A program made the position numbers and the translations under genes. A stretch of DNA of 24,421 nucleotides from contig JAZRDX010000184.1 of NCBI GenBank assembly GCA_045660565.1, positions 1 through 24,421 of the forward strand, written 5' to 3'. Below, in pieces: positions 22,251 to 24,421 of this stretch; within the stretch, counting starts at the first letter, position 1, and each line of letters begins with the position of its first letter. The notes under the pieces were generated by a model. That model had not been told where the DNA came from, ran no database searches, and saw nothing but the letters and a program-made list of their open reading frames with translations. Source of the stretch: SIG673 sp045660565. Lineage in GTDB: Bacteria; Bacillota; Clostridia; Oscillospirales; CAG-272.

Positions 22251-24421
22251 TAAGCATTAAATCCTTAAACAAATATTTTAACAAAAATAAGCAGAACGAG
22301 ATTCACGTTATAAACGACATTAATCTCGACCTCCCCGAGCAGGGCATGGTAGCTCTTTTCGGTCGAAGCGGATGCGGTAAGACCACTCTTTTAAATGCTA
22401 TCGGAGGACTTGATAAGACCGAAAGCGGCTCTATCCTTATCGACGGAAAGGACGCAAGAAAGAATCCCGACGTCATAAGAAATAAGTATATCGGCTATAT
22501 CTTCCAGAACTATAACCTTAACAATCAGCAGACCTGTTTTGAAAACGTTGCAAACGCCCTTTATCTCTGCGGAATTACAGATAAGGCACTTGTTGAGGAA
22601 AGGGTTATTGCTGCACTCACAAACGTTGGTATGGAAAAATACAAATCCCGTACCCCCGTCACTCTTTTCGGCGGTCAGCAACAGCGTATAGCTATTGGCA
22701 GAGCGATAGTTAAAAACCCGAAGATAATCCTTGCCGACGAGCCTACCGGTAACCTTGACGAGGCAAATACCATTCAGGTTATGGACCTTCTCAAAAAGAT
22801 TGCCGAAAACCACCTCGTTATTCTCGTTACCCACGAGGCAAATCTCGTTGACTTCTACTGCGACAAGGTTATTGAGCTTTCGGACGGTAAAATAATATCG
22901 ACGAGAGACAACTACGGCGCAAACGGCTTTGCCGCAAGAAGCAAAAACGACATATATCTCGGAGAGCTTAATAAATCCGAAGCTACCGCGGGCGGTGTAA
23001 ACGTAGAATACTACGGAAACACACCCAAAATGCCCGTAAAGATCCGTATGGTAAACCACGGCGGAAAGATATACTTAAGCGTTGACGACGAAAGCATCCA
23101 GATTCTTGACCGTTCGAGTGAGGTAAAGCTCCGCGAGGGTGTTTACACCGAGGTTGAAAAATCTGAGGAAAATAAGGCTAACATCGACATGTCGAAGCTT
23201 CCGCCCATTGAAGGCTCACGTTTCGGACGCCTCTTTAACTTCCGTAGCTCCTTTAAGACCGGATACAGCGCAAACTTCAAAAAGAACAAAAAGAGTACAA
23301 AGGCGCTCCGCGCATGTATGTTCCTCTTCTCTCTCGTTCTGGTATTTATGTCTGCAAGCTTCGGTACGGCGTTCAAGACTATCGACGATGTTAAAATGCA
23401 ATACAACCAGAATATGTTTTACGTTTACACCGATTCTGCCGAAATCTCCGAAAAGCTTTCGGCGGCGGTTGGTCAGCACGGAATAGACAATATCCAGCTT
23501 TACGCCGGTGTTCCCTACGGAAACGGCACGTTTGTAGTTTCCCCCGGAAGATTTGAAAGCTTTGCTACCGACGAAGCCACATTCAAAGCGCAATCAGACG
23601 TTCTTGATATTAAATTCGCGGGCACTTCACCAAACGTACTTGCGGGCAGAACAAATGATCTTACTGACAGCGAGGTCGTTATCACAAGCGTTCTTGCCGA
23701 CAGACTTATCGAGGCATCAACCGTCGGATACGTAAAAGAATATTCCGACCTTTTAGGACTTTACGCGCATATAAATGCTTACAGCATTAACCAGAACGGC
23801 GTTAGAATCGTCGGCGTTATACAGTCCGAGGAAAGCGCGGTTTACCGTTCCTCCTTAAAGAGCGCAAGCGATATTATAAAGCATATGGGACTTAACCTTC
23901 AGGTCAACCGCAGCAGCTATCTTTCTCTCGGCAGCGGTGAGATCTATCTCATTCTCGGAAACGAGGGTGATACCGTAGGATATCCACAAAAGGGTGAGGT
24001 CATCAAGATCCTCGGAAAGGATTTTACCGTCAAGGATTCTCTTAAGTACTTCCACAATTATCAGGACTACCTGATCTACGTTAATTCCCCGCTGATATAC
24101 ACCGAAACGGTCGACGGTGATAAGGGCGAAAAGTATTCGTATATCATGGATCTTGACAAATGGGCAAGAACGACCGTTCAAAAGGAGTTTTATCCCGACC
24201 ACCCGACTATTGATGAGTACGGCTGGCATTACGATCCTACGAATATCGAGCTTTATAACGAATACATAACCAAGGTCGAAGAATATAAAAAGGAGCATTT
24301 CCTTGAATATTACGAGCTTCGTTACAGTCATCTCGAGGGATTTGTTAAGCAAAACCATATTGTAAATCCCGATGTATACTCTTGGCTTTACCTTGAAAAG
24401 GGTATGACCGATATGGCATTC
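22247..24421 (+). CDS. ABC transporter, ATPase-permease fusion, second subunit, 3'-truncated by the window
   Basis: Open for 725 codons to the window edge with no stop. Residues 1-220 are an ABC ATPase: Walker A GRSGCGKTT (39-47), Q-loop IFQNYN, Walker B IILADE, and H196. The signature is LFGGQ (140-144) instead of LSGGQ, so the serine that contacts the ATP gamma-phosphate is replaced by phenylalanine. A region of about 140 residues without a recognised domain follows, then one helix at about 363-385 and a large extracellular domain; the further helices expected for this type lie outside. The ATG overlaps the upstream stop, with AGGAGG in the upstream coding end. It is probably the partner of the upstream protein in a heteromeric transporter with one degenerate site. 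Confidence 0.9.
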   Translation, partial: MISIKSLNKYFNKNKQNEIHVINDINLDLPEQGMVALFGRSGCGKTTLLNAIGGLDKTESGSILIDGKDARKNPDVIRNKYIGYIFQNYNLNNQQTCFENVANALYLCGITDKALVEERVIAALTNVGMEKYKSRTPVTLFGGQQQRIAIGRAIVKNPKIILADEPTGNLDEANTIQVMDLLKKIAENHLVILVTHEANLVDFYCDKVIELSDGKIISTRDNYGANGFAARSKNDIYLGELNKSEATAGGVNVEYYGNTPKMPVKIRMVNHGGKIYLSVDDESIQILDRSSEVKLREGVYTEVEKSEENKANIDMSKLPPIEGSRFGRLFNFRSSFKTGYSANFKKNKKSTKALRACMFLFSLVLVFMSASFGTAFKTIDDVKMQYNQNMFYVYTDSAEISEKLSAAVGQHGIDNIQLYAGVPYGNGTFVVSPGRFESFATDEATFKAQSDVLDIKFAGTSPNVLAGRTNDLTDSEVVITSVLADRLIEASTVGYVKEYSDLLGLYAHINAYSINQNGVRIVGVIQSEESAVYRSSLKSASDIIKHMGLNLQVNRSSYLSLGSGEIYLILGNEGDTVGYPQKGEVIKILGKDFTVKDSLKYFHNYQDYLIYVNSPLIYTETVDGDKGEKYSYIMDLDKWARTTVQKEFYPDHPTIDEYGWHYDPTNIELYNEYITKVEEYKKEHFLEYYELRYSHLEGFVKQNHIVNPDVYSWLYLEKGMTDMAF

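Overview
The window looks like a chromosomal segment of a spore-forming, anaerobic clostridial Firmicute, probably an uncultured gut Clostridia genome. This rests on four things: a CotJC-type manganese-catalase spore-coat gene, a two-gene minimal SUF system, strong AGGAGG-type ribosome sites with TTG and GTG starts, and canonical TTGACA-N17-TATAAT promoters. No rRNA, tRNA or CRISPR array was seen.

Layout. (1) Positions 1-2534 are the right end of an integrated element: a 5'-truncated ImmA/IrrE-type metallopeptidase, a membrane-anchored coiled-coil protein with a SWIM zinc finger, and a large serine recombinase. The recombinase stop codon abuts the interior of a cotJC-like gene, which continues to 3297 without its first codons. 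The element therefore appears to sit inside a spore-coat gene, resembling skin-type sporulation intervening elements. (2) 3298-4975: an MFS transporter with a textbook promoter and a strong bidirectional terminator. (3) 4993-7939, minus strand: a GLUG-repeat lipoprotein and a YidC insertase with a structured leader. (4) 8138-9956: a promoter, sufC and a short SufB/D-like scaffold, closed by a terminator; this is a minimal Fe-S assembly module. (5) 10075-10559: a small element with structured terminal inverted repeats that carries a DUF559 endonuclease, inserted beside the 3' end of a NUDIX hydrolase gene. (6) 11270-13351: a probable operon of glutamate racemase (murI) and an uncharacterised SAM-methyltransferase-fold protein, divergent from NUDIX and closed by a second copy of the terminator hairpin seen at 4941. 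(7) 13582-18295, minus strand: an ECF S-component fused to a DUF1893 domain, then a one-carbon unit of metF upstream of a MetH that lacks the reactivation domain. (8) 18366-18628: tandem 119-bp repeats, followed by a WYL-type regulator on the minus strand. (9) 19854 to the end: a promoter and two translationally overlapping ABC ATPase-permease fusions of the MacB/FtsX type; the second runs off the window.

Working links. metF makes the 5-methyl-THF that metH uses to methylate homocysteine. SufC and SufB form the ATPase-scaffold pair for Fe-S assembly. The two ABC proteins probably form one heteromeric transporter. The most interesting region is the recombinase element splitting cotJC. The structured inverted repeats of the DUF559 element and a related solo copy at 19734 are next.
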